From positions 1-64,000 of IMG/VR virus record IMGVR_UViG_3300009593_000010: a stretch of DNA of 64,000 nucleotides, one strand, 5' to 3'. Position 1 is the stretch's first letter. Every line of letters starts with the position of its first letter. A program made the position numbers and the translations under genes. The notes beneath the pieces are model-generated. The model was not told where the DNA came from, searched no databases, and worked only from the letters and a program-made list of their open reading frames with translations. This document shows positions 23,678-32,800 of the stretch, one piece after another. This DNA comes from a virus.

Positions 23678-23730
23678 CATGATGATAAAAGAATATTTAG
23701 ACTATATTGGACTACAACTGAGGTGGTATT

Positions 23731-23937
23731 ATGGGTAAAAAATGGTATCATATACTCTGGGGTAGTCCAGAAGAGACAGAAGAACTGGTAGAAGCAACTC
23801 CAGACCCTGCTGAATTAACAATAGAGAATGCATATAAGACACGATGGATATGGTATCACACGATACTCGCAGGTCTAATGTTCCTTGTATGCATCATACA
23901 AATAGGTATATTCATACTACTTGCAGTAAAACTATGA
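23731..23937 (+). CDS. Small membrane protein, 68 aa
   Basis: A polar, acidic N-terminal 40 residues (EETEELVEATPDPAELT) is followed by a single membrane helix at about 43-66 (ILAGLMFLVCIIQIGIFILL). GAGG lies eight bases before the ATG. The stop overlaps the next ATG. The function is unknown. Confidence 0.6.
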   Translation: MGKKWYHILWGSPEETEELVEATPDPAELTIENAYKTRWIWYHTILAGLMFLVCIIQIGIFILLAVKL

Positions 23938-24068
23938 TAGAATGGCATGAACAACTAGCAATGAGGTTTAAGACCCATTATGGACTCTCTGAGTACACCA
24001 TGTATTGGATATCATGGGTAGAAGGGGTAGTGTTCGGAATCGTCTTAGGGGTGTGCTTATGGACTTAG
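23934..24068 (+). CDS. Small membrane protein, 44 aa
   Basis: The ATG overlaps the upstream stop (ATGA). The first half is amphipathic with His and Arg, and the second half is one membrane helix (GVVFGIVLGVCLW). A longer frame reaching upstream to 23844 is only an overlap with the previous gene. The function is unknown. Confidence 0.55.
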   Translation: MIEWHEQLAMRFKTHYGLSEYTMYWISWVEGVVFGIVLGVCLWT

Positions 24069-24304
24069 CAGTGGTATTAAGAGGTCTTACAGACCTTACC
24101 TATAAAGGGATACGGAATATACTCGGATTTATATTGGTGTGTATTTGTGGACTTTTGTGGTACAATGTGTACTATTTGGAAGGACAAAATAAAACTGAAA
24201 ACATCGTGATAGAGAGGAGAGGTATGATGACGGATGAGGAGAGTCTCGGAGACTGTTCAAAGAGTTATCATGGACATCTAATATGCACTGAGGTGGTAGA
24301 ATGA
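24059..24304 (+). CDS. Small membrane protein, 81 aa
   Basis: The ATG at 24059 overlaps the preceding stop by ten bases. A membrane helix spans about 20-37 (ILGFILVCICGLLWY). The C-terminal 45 residues are polar with two Cys near the end, suggesting an exported or cytoplasmic tail. The stop overlaps the next ATG (ATGAG). The function is unknown. Confidence 0.55.
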   Translation: MDLAVVLRGLTDLTYKGIRNILGFILVCICGLLWYNVYYLEGQNKTENIVIERRGMMTDEESLGDCSKSYHGHLICTEVVE

Positions 24305-25479
24305 GTACCATAGTGTTAGATTGTCCAGCAACTTTGTTGCCTACTCCGAAGCAACTCTCAGAAATGTTGGGTCAACTGGCTGCAGTACCCGGCGAACTTG
24401 CAAGACAAGCCAAATTAGAACTAAGTGGAGAGCTCGCAGAGATTGCTGGTACTGTTCAAGAGGTAGTAGACCTTATTCCGAAGGTATTAGGGAACTTTCC
24501 TATGGGTTATATACCAGATGGGAGTGTAAAGATACCAGAATGGGCCTTTCAGAGGTTAGGACAGTCGATTCATAACGAATGGAAGTTCATTACCCAGATA
24601 AAAATTGCAGATATCATCACAAAGGTCATTCCATTGGAGTTAGAGATACCTACTCCTATAGGAATTAGTATAGATGTGGTTAAATTGTTCAAAGACCCAG
24701 AGTATAAGGCCGAGTTAATTGCAGAAATCACTAAGATGTGGCAAGATGAGAAGGAAGCACTCATGGCGATGTTGCCCCCATCACTTACTGAGGTGTGGGA
24801 GAACATGGGAATTGGTCATGATGAGATGAATATTGCAAAACTATGGCAATGGTTAGTCAATAAACTCTCTAATGCGATGAATGAGATCATCAATATGGCC
24901 CTAGAGGCAGCTGCAAAGTTGATTAAACTCGCATCTCTTGGTACTGTTGACATAGCAGCACTCCTAACACTGGACATAGAAGCCCTGCTCACAGGTGCTA
25001 TAGAGAGTGCTAAGGAACAAGCAAAGACTTTAGGTACTGATGTTGCAACTATGGTTAAAGATCAACTGCTAAGCATCTCTATCTTTGGGTTTACTATAGA
25101 GGATATCATGGGTGGTGCTATACAAGAGAAGGTAAAGGCATCATGGAAAGATGTAGAGGTAATGATGGAGAACATGAGAACCTTTGCTGTTAATTGGCCA
25201 ATGTATAATATAGAATTAATAATAGAAAAGATCATGTCTCTACTAGAGAAGGTAGGTATATCATTACCATTCATACCATTTACATTCTGTGATTGTCTCA
25301 AGCTTATCGGCATGCCACTGAGTATCCCTCTTCCTGCTGGATGTCCGCCCGATCTGGTTGATGGTATAATAGAGAACGCTGCAAAGGCAGGTGGTAGTTT
25401 AGACAAGGTAGTTGCAGAGAAGGTTGCAGATGGCACTGCCCAGACCCAGAGTGTTAGTACGACGCCCCCAGAAGAGTAG
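24301..25479 (+). CDS. Large helical hypothetical protein, 392 aa
   Basis: A Leu/Ile/Ala-rich, almost entirely helical protein with several strongly hydrophobic amphipathic stretches (for example IADIITKVIPLELEIPTPIG, and LLTLDIEALLTGAIESAKEQ) and a Cys-x-Cys near residue 339 (FTFCDCLKL). No signal peptide is seen. I do not recognise the family. Position after the spike and the amphipathic character would fit a virion protein that enters the membrane, but this is inference. It overlaps the previous gene by four bases. Confidence 0.65.
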   Translation: MSTIVLDCPATLLPTPKQLSEMLGQLAAVPGELARQAKLELSGELAEIAGTVQEVVDLIPKVLGNFPMGYIPDGSVKIPEWAFQRLGQSIHNEWKFITQIKIADIITKVIPLELEIPTPIGISIDVVKLFKDPEYKAELIAEITKMWQDEKEALMAMLPPSLTEVWENMGIGHDEMNIAKLWQWLVNKLSNAMNEIINMALEAAAKLIKLASLGTVDIAALLTLDIEALLTGAIESAKEQAKTLGTDVATMVKDQLLSISIFGFTIEDIMGGAIQEKVKASWKDVEVMMENMRTFAVNWPMYNIELIIEKIMSLLEKVGISLPFIPFTFCDCLKLIGMPLSIPLPAGCPPDLVDGIIENAAKAGGSLDKVVAEKVADGTAQTQSVSTTPPEE

Positions 25480-25584
25480 CCCCGTTTTACTATTTTGGGA
25501 CTCCAAGAGAAAGGGTAAAGGGGTATGGATACCTTATCGATTTAATATATCTTGGTAATAAATTTTTTTTTTGGGGTAAAAAAA

Positions 25585-25592
25585 CCTAAATA
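25585..25592 (+). promoter_or_regulatory. Possible late-promoter variant (CCTAAATA)
   Basis: CCTAAATAC lies six bases before the ATG at 25599, again with predicted +1 at or next to the start codon. A run of ten T residues lies just upstream. The first two bases differ from consensus. Confidence 0.35.
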
Positions 25593-25598
25593 CCCTTT

Positions 25599-25874
25599 AT
25601 GTCAAACGAAGTTGGATGCCCAGAAGATAATATATGTTTCACTGAACAACAGTGGAATGATTTTCTTGTTGAATATGAATTAGATATAGTCAATGAAGTT
25701 GGTAGTATATCAACTACTCAAGGTGATGTAGAAGCTGCATCAAACTTTGTCTGGGAAATACTCTTTCTGTCTCCAGTAGAACTCTTCTACATTGGCATAA
25801 CCATGACAGTTCTTGCGACCTATGGTCTATCTATATACTATATGTTTAAGAAGATAGGGAAGAAATTCCAATGA
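25599..25874 (+). CDS. Membrane protein, 91 aa
   Basis: An acidic N-terminal half with two Cys is followed by a membrane helix at about 58-82 (VELFYIGITMTVLATYGLSI) and a basic end (FKKIGKKFQ), which suggests the N-terminus outside and the C-terminus inside. No clear ribosome binding site precedes the ATG. It overlaps the next small frame by four bases. Confidence 0.6.
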   Translation: MSNEVGCPEDNICFTEQQWNDFLVEYELDIVNEVGSISTTQGDVEAASNFVWEILFLSPVELFYIGITMTVLATYGLSIYYMFKKIGKKFQ

Positions 25875-25945
25875 ATCTCAGAGCAAAATTAATAAGGGTT
25901 CTTGAATACCTTTTAATTAAATTAACCAACCAACGAAAGAAATGA
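25871..25945 (+). CDS. Tiny basic amphipathic peptide, 24 aa
   Basis: The ATG overlaps the previous stop and the stop overlaps the next ATG. The peptide is a basic amphipathic helix (LRAKLIRVLEYLLIKL). It may serve mainly for coupling, or be a small membrane-active peptide. Confidence 0.35.
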   Translation: MNLRAKLIRVLEYLLIKLTNQRKK

Positions 25946-26028
25946 ATAAAATCCCAATGTGGTTAATATCACTAGCAGTTTATACGATTGGTGGTGGTCT
26001 TATGTTTTTAATATTATTCTATGGATAA
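25942..26028 (+). CDS. Tiny membrane peptide, 28 aa
   Basis: The ATGA overlap with the preceding frame and an eight-base overlap with the next support it. Nearly the whole peptide is one membrane helix (MWLISLAVYTIGGGLMFLI). The function is unknown. Confidence 0.4.
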   Translation: MNKIPMWLISLAVYTIGGGLMFLILFYG

Positions 26029-26188
26029 GATAGCAGAGTGGACTGCACAACCTGCTATGTTTATCTTTGATATAACTTTTGTCTTTCTGTTTATCTGCCT
26101 TGCAGTATACTGGAAAGAACAAAGATTGGGACTCCTATCTGTATCTGCACTCTATCTAACCTTTTCTCTTCTTTGGCATTTATTATAA
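26021..26188 (+). CDS. Small membrane protein with two helices, 55 aa
   Basis: The ATG lies inside the preceding frame. Helices at about 13-30 (MFIFDITFVFLFICLAVY) and 37-54 (GLLSVSALYLTFSLLW) are joined by a basic loop (WKEQR). The stop overlaps the next ATG. The function is unknown; holin-like topology is possible. Confidence 0.5.
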   Translation: MDKIAEWTAQPAMFIFDITFVFLFICLAVYWKEQRLGLLSVSALYLTFSLLWHLL

Positions 26189-26412
26189 TGATACCTTTAT
26201 ACATTAAAATAATACTTGCATTCTTTTTGATATGTGGTACACTTCTTTTGTATTCTGCATCTTCGTCAGAATTTCTAAATAGAGATTATGAAAAAATCCT
26301 AAAATCGTCTCCTTCGGAATATGCGTCTGGGTGTCCCTATGGGAAGAGTTCAATTGAATTGGGATTATGTCTGGATAAAAAAAAGTCCCTTAAACGAAGG
26401 GACTCATTCTAA
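26188..26412 (+). CDS. Small membrane-anchored protein, 74 aa
   Basis: The ATG at 26188 overlaps the previous stop. An upstream start at 26173 would overlap further and is less likely. A membrane helix covers about 5-24, followed by a polar tail with two Cys. The last 12 codons overlap a rho-independent terminator read on the opposite strand, which explains its Lys/Arg-rich end. Confidence 0.55.
   Translation: MIPLYIKIILAFFLICGTLLLYSASSSEFLNRDYEKILKSSPSEYASGCPYGKSSIELGLCLDKKKSLKRRDSF
26377..26404 (-). terminator. Rho-independent terminator for the leftward operon
   Basis: Leftward, AGTCCCTT, a five-base loop, AAGGGACT and then a run of eight T residues form a classic terminator. It ends the leftward pair of genes 26928-26463 and lies within the 3' end of a rightward gene. 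Confidence 0.85.
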
Positions 26413-26462
26413 CCCATCCTATACGGCGTGGGTATACTAATTGTGATTACCAGTTCTTCATA

Positions 26463-26696
26463 CTATACTCCTCTCTGTTTATCTAATGCCTTAAGAAGGT
26501 CTCTCATCTGTGGCATATACCAATGACCTTTACAATCTCCGCCTGGATTACAAGTCCACTTTGTATGAGCCCATCTGCATTTTGGTAGGTAGACTTTATA
26601 ATCTATCATTGCTTGAGCCCAATCCCATGCTTTAATATTATATCCATTAACCGAAGAAATTTTATAAATTACTTGATCGTCAGTCAATCTAGCCAT
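26463..26696 (-). CDS. Hypothetical protein, 77 aa (leftward)
   Basis: A basic protein with three Cys in the middle (PKCRWAHTKWTCNPGGDCKG), which could hold a metal together with His43. It starts with YKISSVNGYNIKAWDWAQAM. The gene is one base away from the end of its leftward partner and ends before a strong terminator. The function is unknown. Confidence 0.65.
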   Translation of the reverse strand: MARLTDDQVIYKISSVNGYNIKAWDWAQAMIDYKVYLPKCRWAHTKWTCNPGGDCKGHWYMPQMRDLLKALDKQRGV

Positions 26697-26697
26697 C

Positions 26698-26928
26698 TTA
26701 TGTTATTCCATCTGGAAATGCACCACCAATTGTATCGTGGAACATTTGATCAATTAAAACTGTTCTGGCAAAGTCTATGATGTTTGCACCATGTGCTTTG
26801 TCTCCTGTGAATTTTGAAACCATTGTCATGTTGACTGGATTCAGTGCTTTAACAACATCGATGTCAGACATGTTCATTACATCTGTTGTGATGTTATCAG
26901 CAATTATATCGTTTGAAGGGTGACTCAT
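26698..26928 (-). CDS. Hypothetical protein, 76 aa (leftward)
   Basis: A small soluble helical protein with Met- and Asp-rich segments (NMSDIDVVKALNPVNMT) and no membrane helix. An AAGGAG site precedes the ATG. It is the first gene of a two-gene leftward operon under a perfect sigma70-type promoter, so early expression is likely. The function is unknown. Confidence 0.65.
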   Translation of the reverse strand: MSHPSNDIIADNITTDVMNMSDIDVVKALNPVNMTMVSKFTGDKAHGANIIDFARTVLIDQMFHDTIGGAFPDGIT

Positions 26929-26966
26929 TTCTTTCTCCTTATTTTTATTATTACTCCCATGTACCT

Positions 26967-26996
26967 ATTATACACTTTTATGTACCCTTATGTCAA
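26967..26996 (-). promoter_or_regulatory. Strong sigma70-type promoter, leftward (early-promoter family)
   Basis: Leftward TTGACA (26996-26991), an 18-bp spacer and TATAAT (26972-26967). The spacer shares AGGGTACAT and the final GTG with the promoter at 4819-4848, and GTAC follows the -10 box in both. Confidence 0.85.
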
Positions 26997-27014
26997 TTCC
27001 TTATAAGTTTGGTG

Positions 27015-27022
27015 CATAAATA
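27015..27022 (+). promoter_or_regulatory. Late promoter variant (CATAAATA) for gp25, leaderless geometry
   Basis: CATAAATA, five bases (ATAGT), then the gp25 ATG at 27028, which is exactly the predicted +1. No Shine-Dalgarno sequence is visible. The leftward sigma70-type promoter lies back to back with it. Confidence 0.55.
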
Positions 27023-27027
27023 ATAGT

Positions 27028-27450
27028 ATGGCACAAATGAATGTAACACCGAATAAGGGTAAAAATGTAGCACGAAAGTGGTATACTGATATCGATATTA
27101 ATTTAACTCCGCATCCATCTAATAATGACTTAGTATTAAAGTACGATAAAGAAGCAGTTAAACGATCCCTTAAAAACATACTACTAACTAATCATTACGA
27201 GAGACCCTTTAAACCTTCTTTGGGTGCAAACCTACAAGGAAGATTATTCCAGATGGACGATGAGTTTACTCGACAGGATATTGGTGATGACATTGCTAAG
27301 ACTATTCAGAAGTTTGAACCTCGTGTTAGATTATTTGAAATAGCATTTGGAGAAGTTGGAAGAAACGATTTAAATATTACTATTCATTATGAAGTTCAAG
27401 GAACTCCACAACCACAAGAATTAACAGTCCTATTAAAAAGAGTGAGATAA
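27028..27450 (+). CDS. gp25: gp25, baseplate wedge protein
   Basis: gp25 is the small wedge protein that starts sheath assembly. The 140-residue sequence shows the family pattern: YTDIDINLTPHPSNNDLVL at the start, then AVKRSLKNILLTNHYERPF, then GANLQGRLF and the EPRV motif (KFEPRVRL), with beta-strands at the end. Length matches T4 gp25 (132 aa). gp6 follows after five bases and is its partner in the wedge. Confidence 0.93.
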   Translation: MAQMNVTPNKGKNVARKWYTDIDINLTPHPSNNDLVLKYDKEAVKRSLKNILLTNHYERPFKPSLGANLQGRLFQMDDEFTRQDIGDDIAKTIQKFEPRVRLFEIAFGEVGRNDLNITIHYEVQGTPQPQELTVLLKRVR

Positions 27451-27454
27451 TCAA

Positions 27455-29320
27455 ATGGCAATTAAAAGTAATCAAGTAAATATTACCGAATTAGATTTCG
27501 ATAATATATCAGCAAACCTTAAAGAATATCTTAAAGGACAAACTACATTAAAAGACTACGACTTTGAAGGAAGTAATCTAAGTATGTTATTAGACCTTCT
27601 AGCATACTCTTCACACCAATCAGCATTTAATGCTAACATGGTTGCATCCGAAATGTTTTTGGATACTGCACAAATCAGAAAGAATGTAGTTTCTCGTGCA
27701 AAGGAAATAGGGTATGTTCCGACCAGTGCATCTGCTAGTACAGCAGTCATTGATCTGCAAGTTAATAGTCCAAGTATAGGTGGGTCAACTCCTACCTCTT
27801 TAACTCTAAGTAGGGGTCATAAATTTACTACTAGTTTTGATGGAATCACATATCCATTTGTTGTATTAGACACACAAACAATCGGCCCTTCTAATGGAAT
27901 ATTTAAGTTCTCTAACCTAGAGATTCATCAAGGGTCTATGAACACCGATCTCTATAAGTACAATTCTCAGATACAGAACCAAAGATTTCCGATGACTGAG
28001 AGTGGTGTGGATACCACATCCGTCTCGATTACTGTGACTTCTGGGGAGAAGACTACTGCGTGGACTCAATCAAAAGACCTCAGTTCAGTTAACTCTAAGT
28101 CTACAGTTTGGTATGCCCAAGAAAATGATGAAGGATTCTTTGAAGTATATTTTGGAGATGGTAATGTCAGTGCAGAACCTTTAGATGGAGATACGATTAC
28201 TATATCATATTTGGTCACTAACGATAGTCATGCAAATGGTGCTAAGACCTTTTCCATGTCCGATAATATTTCTGGTAATTCAGATGTCACTATTACAGTA
28301 GGAATACCATCTACTGGTGGAAAGGGAAAGGAATCAATCGAGTCAATTAAATTTGCAGCCTCTAAGTTTTATACTTCTCAAAATAGATTAGTGACTGTAG
28401 ATGATTATAAAGCAAAACTCCAAACATTATATCCTGGCGCAGATTCAATTGCAGTCTGGGGTGGAGAAGATAATAATCCACCACAATATGGAAAGGTGTA
28501 TATTTCCATTAAACCTTCTCAGACAGTAAACACATTAACAACTACTGAGAAACAGAATTTAAAAACTGGTCTTAAAGCATTAAACATGTTAACAGTTAGA
28601 CCAGAGATTATAGATGCAGAGGTTATTGACATTGTAGTTAATTGTACATTTAAGTACAACCCTCGTGCAACTACTAAAACAAAAGGTGAATTAGAAACCA
28701 TTGCAAAGGCTGCTATTATTAATCACGATAGTACCTATTTGTCTGGGTTCGATTCAATATTCAGAATGTCTGTATTGCAATACGATATAGATAACTCTGA
28801 ATCAAGTATACTAAGTAATATAACAAACACCAAGTTAAGGAAATCCTTAACTCCAACATTGGGTACTTCTAAAGGGTACACAATAGAGTATGGTTCTGGT
28901 AATGGGTTCTACAATCCAAATACAGGATACAATAAAGATGGTGGTGGTATATTAGTCACTACAGGATTTGTCAACTCTGGAGATGCTTATACATCTTACT
29001 TTGATGATGATGGTAGTGGAAACCTCAGACGATATTATATGTCTGGGTCAACAAGAATTTATGCTGATTCCGAAGCAGGAACAGTTGACTACAGTAATGG
29101 TAAGATATCATTAAATGGTATCAATGTTGTAAGTACGGAAAATACTAACAACACAATTTACTTTACAGTAGTTCCGAATTCATATGATGCAGTTGCATTT
29201 AGAAGAAACCTTCTGGATATAAACACATCATTGATAAGTGTGACTGGAGTTTCAGACTCCATCGCATCTGGTGATACGAGTGCTGGAGTTGGGTACACCT
29301 CAACAAGTAGTCACTCCTAA
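27455..29320 (+). CDS. gp6: gp6, baseplate wedge protein
   Basis: gp6 (gpJ-like) forms the ring that holds the wedges together. The 621 residues (T4: 660) start with the typical FDNISANLKEYLKGQTTLKD and LLDLLAYSSHQSAFNANM, AQIRKNVVSRAKEIGYVPTS pattern of this family, then SVDDYK-like TVDDYKAKLQTLYPG and VRPEIIDAEVIDIVVN later. The C-terminal 100 residues are Gly/Ser-rich. It lies between gp25 and a structural gene, in the usual order. Confidence 0.92.
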   Translation: MAIKSNQVNITELDFDNISANLKEYLKGQTTLKDYDFEGSNLSMLLDLLAYSSHQSAFNANMVASEMFLDTAQIRKNVVSRAKEIGYVPTSASASTAVIDLQVNSPSIGGSTPTSLTLSRGHKFTTSFDGITYPFVVLDTQTIGPSNGIFKFSNLEIHQGSMNTDLYKYNSQIQNQRFPMTESGVDTTSVSITVTSGEKTTAWTQSKDLSSVNSKSTVWYAQENDEGFFEVYFGDGNVSAEPLDGDTITISYLVTNDSHANGAKTFSMSDNISGNSDVTITVGIPSTGGKGKESIESIKFAASKFYTSQNRLVTVDDYKAKLQTLYPGADSIAVWGGEDNNPPQYGKVYISIKPSQTVNTLTTTEKQNLKTGLKALNMLTVRPEIIDAEVIDIVVNCTFKYNPRATTKTKGELETIAKAAIINHDSTYLSGFDSIFRMSVLQYDIDNSESSILSNITNTKLRKSLTPTLGTSKGYTIEYGSGNGFYNPNTGYNKDGGGILVTTGFVNSGDAYTSYFDDDGSGNLRRYYMSGSTRIYADSEAGTVDYSNGKISLNGINVVSTENTNNTIYFTVVPNSYDAVAFRRNLLDINTSLISVTGVSDSIASGDTSAGVGYTSTSSHS

Positions 29321-29327
29321 ACTATGA

Positions 29328-29370
29328 TTCATGTATATGCATGAAGTAAAATTCCCTTTACAGGGTTTAT
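29328..29370 (+). terminator. Weak hairpin pair after gp6, possible terminator
   Basis: TTCATG/CATGAA (29328-29345) and a short CCCT/AGGG hairpin followed by TTTAT (29354-29370) fill the 79-bp gap. Stems are short, so termination would be partial at best. Confidence 0.3.
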
Positions 29371-29399
29371 ATTAATGTCAATTTAGAGAGGACAAAAAA

Positions 29400-29870
29400 A
29401 TGGCAGATAAAAAAGTAACCGCCCTAACGGATTTAGGAACAGGGGTAGCGGGTGAAGACCTTCTACATGTAATAGACGACCCTTCTGGAACTCCAGTAAA
29501 CAAGAAAGTATCTATGAGTAATGTTTTAAATAATCTTCCAGATTATTTGGGTTTTAGTGCTAGTGCAGAAGCAGTTTCATTCACATCGAATGCAGCTACT
29601 GCTACAGCAGGTAAGTTTGCACACTATTTAACAATCAGTGGCTCAGGTACTGATGTGTTAACACTTCCAAATGGATCAACAGGACAAGTTAAGTTCATCG
29701 TTGTTGCAGTTGATGGTGGTGGTACAGGTGTTGAAGTAACACCTAATGGTACATTCACTGGTGGATCAAAGATCACATTTGCTGATGCTGGTGATTCATG
29801 TATAATGTTATACACTGGTGCAACTTATGGTTGGGTAGTATTATCTAACAATGGTGGAACAATCGCTTAA
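29400..29870 (+). CDS. Virion structural protein, 156 aa
   Basis: The N-terminus (DKKVTALTDLGTGVAGEDLL) is a motif widespread at the start of marine-phage structural and fibre proteins, followed by a Gly/Thr/Val-rich beta domain. The position between gp6 and gp7 suggests a baseplate-attached decoration or short fibre. AGAGAGGA lies before the ATG. The exact role is unknown. Confidence 0.65.
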   Translation: MADKKVTALTDLGTGVAGEDLLHVIDDPSGTPVNKKVSMSNVLNNLPDYLGFSASAEAVSFTSNAATATAGKFAHYLTISGSGTDVLTLPNGSTGQVKFIVVAVDGGGTGVEVTPNGTFTGGSKITFADAGDSCIMLYTGATYGWVVLSNNGGTIA

Positions 29871-29872
29871 TT

Positions 29873-32800
29873 ATGCCAATTCTTCACGACAGGATTAAAG
29901 ACCAACTACAGGAATTACTGCCAAACTTTATGGCAGAGGATGGTAGTGGGTTTACCACTTTCATGGAAGCCTATTTTGACTTCCTTGAAAAAGGTATTCT
30001 TGTCTATAAGGATGGTACAGTTTTAGAGACTGTTGGACTAGAGACTGGTGAGGGAAGTGTTATCCAAGAGGAAGGCACTTACTCACCTTCTCCAGTCGTC
30101 ACTACAAAATTCGTTTTAGAACGAAACTCTTCTACCGACATTGCTCAGACTGGTTCATTCGAGCCTGGGGAATATGTCGTTGGAAATACATCTGGTTCGA
30201 CTGCAAGAATCGATGTTATAGGAAATAATAATTCTAAACTCTACATTGAGTTATTTACTGAAGCACATTTCCTTCCAGATGAAACAGTTGTTGGTCAGAA
30301 CAGTGGATACACTGCAAAGGTTGACAACTTTAAGGGTAATGCCCTTATGGCTGCAAACAATCTACTCTCATATGCAGATGTAGATAAGACAACAGGATCA
30401 TTCTTAGATTTCTTTAGAGAGGACTTTATGCCCTCTATCGATTCTACAGTCCTTGCAGATAAAAGAATTCTTGCAAAACACATAAACGAGATATACTCTA
30501 CTAAAGGTAATCTCGCATCTTATTCTTTTCTTTTCCGAATACTATACGGAGAAGATATTACAATTGCATATCCAAGAGATAATGTAATTACTTCTTCTAA
30601 TTCTGGATGGAGTGAAACCGAACTTATACATTTATATTCTACTAAGAATCTATTGGATTATCCATTAGGTAGAGTCATAAAAAGAAATACAGCTTCCGAA
30701 ATAGTTACTGATATTCAAGTAGATAAAATGACTGGGGTGGACTCTGGTGAAGGAACAAATGTTTATGCCATTAGAATAGAGACTCCTTTTATTGGAACAC
30801 TATCCATAGGGGATGAAGTTGAAGTTCAATCAAGAGAGAATCCAGCAAAGTTCCACCTTGCAACAGTTCGTGGTGTTGTTGGAGATATCGATACATCTGA
30901 GGGTTCACTTTATATTAAACAAGAAAGTGGAACAGATGTTATTGCATCTGAGTCAGATAACACCGAAGGATTCTTATTAGAATCTGGTTCTCAATCAAGT
31001 AATAGAACAGACAACATATTATTACTAGAAGAAGGAACACAATCAAACAATACCATAAACGAAGTTCATGGTAAGACTCCAATTATGGTTAGGGAAACAG
31101 TCAACACTGTTAATACTGAAGCTGTAGTTGGTGGTGGTATGTATACAGAGGATGTAGATAAAGGTTCTTTGTATTCAGTATCAGATCAAGTCACAATTAA
31201 TTTACCATCCTCAGAACTTGGGGTTGGACTTCGTTCCAAAGCATTAGTTGGTTCCATAGAAGATGGTTCTTTAGATCAAATAATAGTTGATCCTTCTAAT
31301 AGAGGAGTGGGGTATTCTAATGGAGACCTTATTGTATTCGACAATAGAGATACAGGTGGTACTCTTGCATATGGTCATATAACATCTACCTCTGGTAATG
31401 TTATGTTAGAGGCTGGAACTACTTTTGGTGCATTGGAATATGTTGCAACTGCTGGTCAAGTAATATTTGATGGAGTAGATAGACATAACCATATGATGGT
31501 TTACGATCCAGAGAAGGTACAAGTATTTGTTAAACGATCAGACCAAACCGATTCAAACAATGGTGAAGTTTTCTCTTACTTTGAGGAAGTCACTGGACAA
31601 AATAATATTATACTTACTGGAACCAAAGTAACCTTTACAGGAACCTATGCACAAAGTGGACATGCAAATTATGTTGGTGGTGCTGGAACTGTAGTTCATA
31701 TCTATGCACAACCAGATGAAACCAATCTTACATTAGAAGATGGTGGTGCATTAATTTATGATCAATCTGGTGCTGATCCAACAGGTGCAATTGCAAAAGC
31801 AACAATATTCTCTGGTGGTGTTGGATATACAAGTCTACCTAAAGCATATGTTGGTGGAGAGATATTCTATACTGGGACTGCAACTACTCCAGACTTTCTT
31901 GTTGGGGAAAGTTTAGTAAATGCTGGTGGTGGAACTATTTGGGGTACTATCCTAGACCATGATGTAGAAGTTAGAAAACTAGTCGTTGCAAAAGAATCAA
32001 CCTCTTCTGTTAACACACAACCTTCTGTTGGTGACACAATTAAAGTAGTAAGGTCAACAGGTGATATAACTGCGATAGTTAAAAACTCAAATCTTACATT
32101 AGGTACATCTGCACAGGTAATGTCATTTGGTAAAGACATTGGAACCATTGGTAAGTTAAGAGTACAGGAAGAAGGAAACCACTTTAATAAATCTGGTGGT
32201 ATTCCAGACTATCCACATAAGATGATTATCTCTGCACCGAGTTCATCTCTAGTTGTTGCAACAACAGTGACAGGTGCTTTCTCTGGTGCAACAGGAACAA
32301 TCAAATCATACGATGGTGATCGACATCTACTAACACTAACAGGTGTTGTGGGTATGTTTAAAGAGGGAGAAATAGTAACAACCTCAGACAATAAAACCTA
32401 TACAGTATTAAGATCAAATCCAGCAACTGCAAGAGCAACTAATGTAGTTGTTGCAAAACTAGATGGAAACTATACAGACGATAAGGGATTCCCTTCTGTA
32501 ACATCTCAAAGAATTCATGACTCTCACTACTACCAAGACTTCTCATATGTCATTAAGGTAGGTGAGAGTATAAACAAATATCGTTCAATTGTCAAACAGT
32601 TATTGAACCCAGCAGGAACAATCTTCTTTGGAGAAGTGGCAGTTACTGCTAATATAGATTCTCGTGCAGACATCTATAATGCAAACTTTGACGGAACAAA
32701 AACTACAAGATCATTTATTCCAATTTTATATATTGGTTCTAAGATTGACCCAGTTAAAATTATACTGGAAGATGCAACAATAGATGGAAGTGCAGAAGAT

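Noticed and set aside
23679-23738. A 19-residue frame between the lipoprotein and the next membrane protein
   Set aside because: It is very short, overlaps the next start and has no distinct feature. It may be translated, but the sequence gives too little support.
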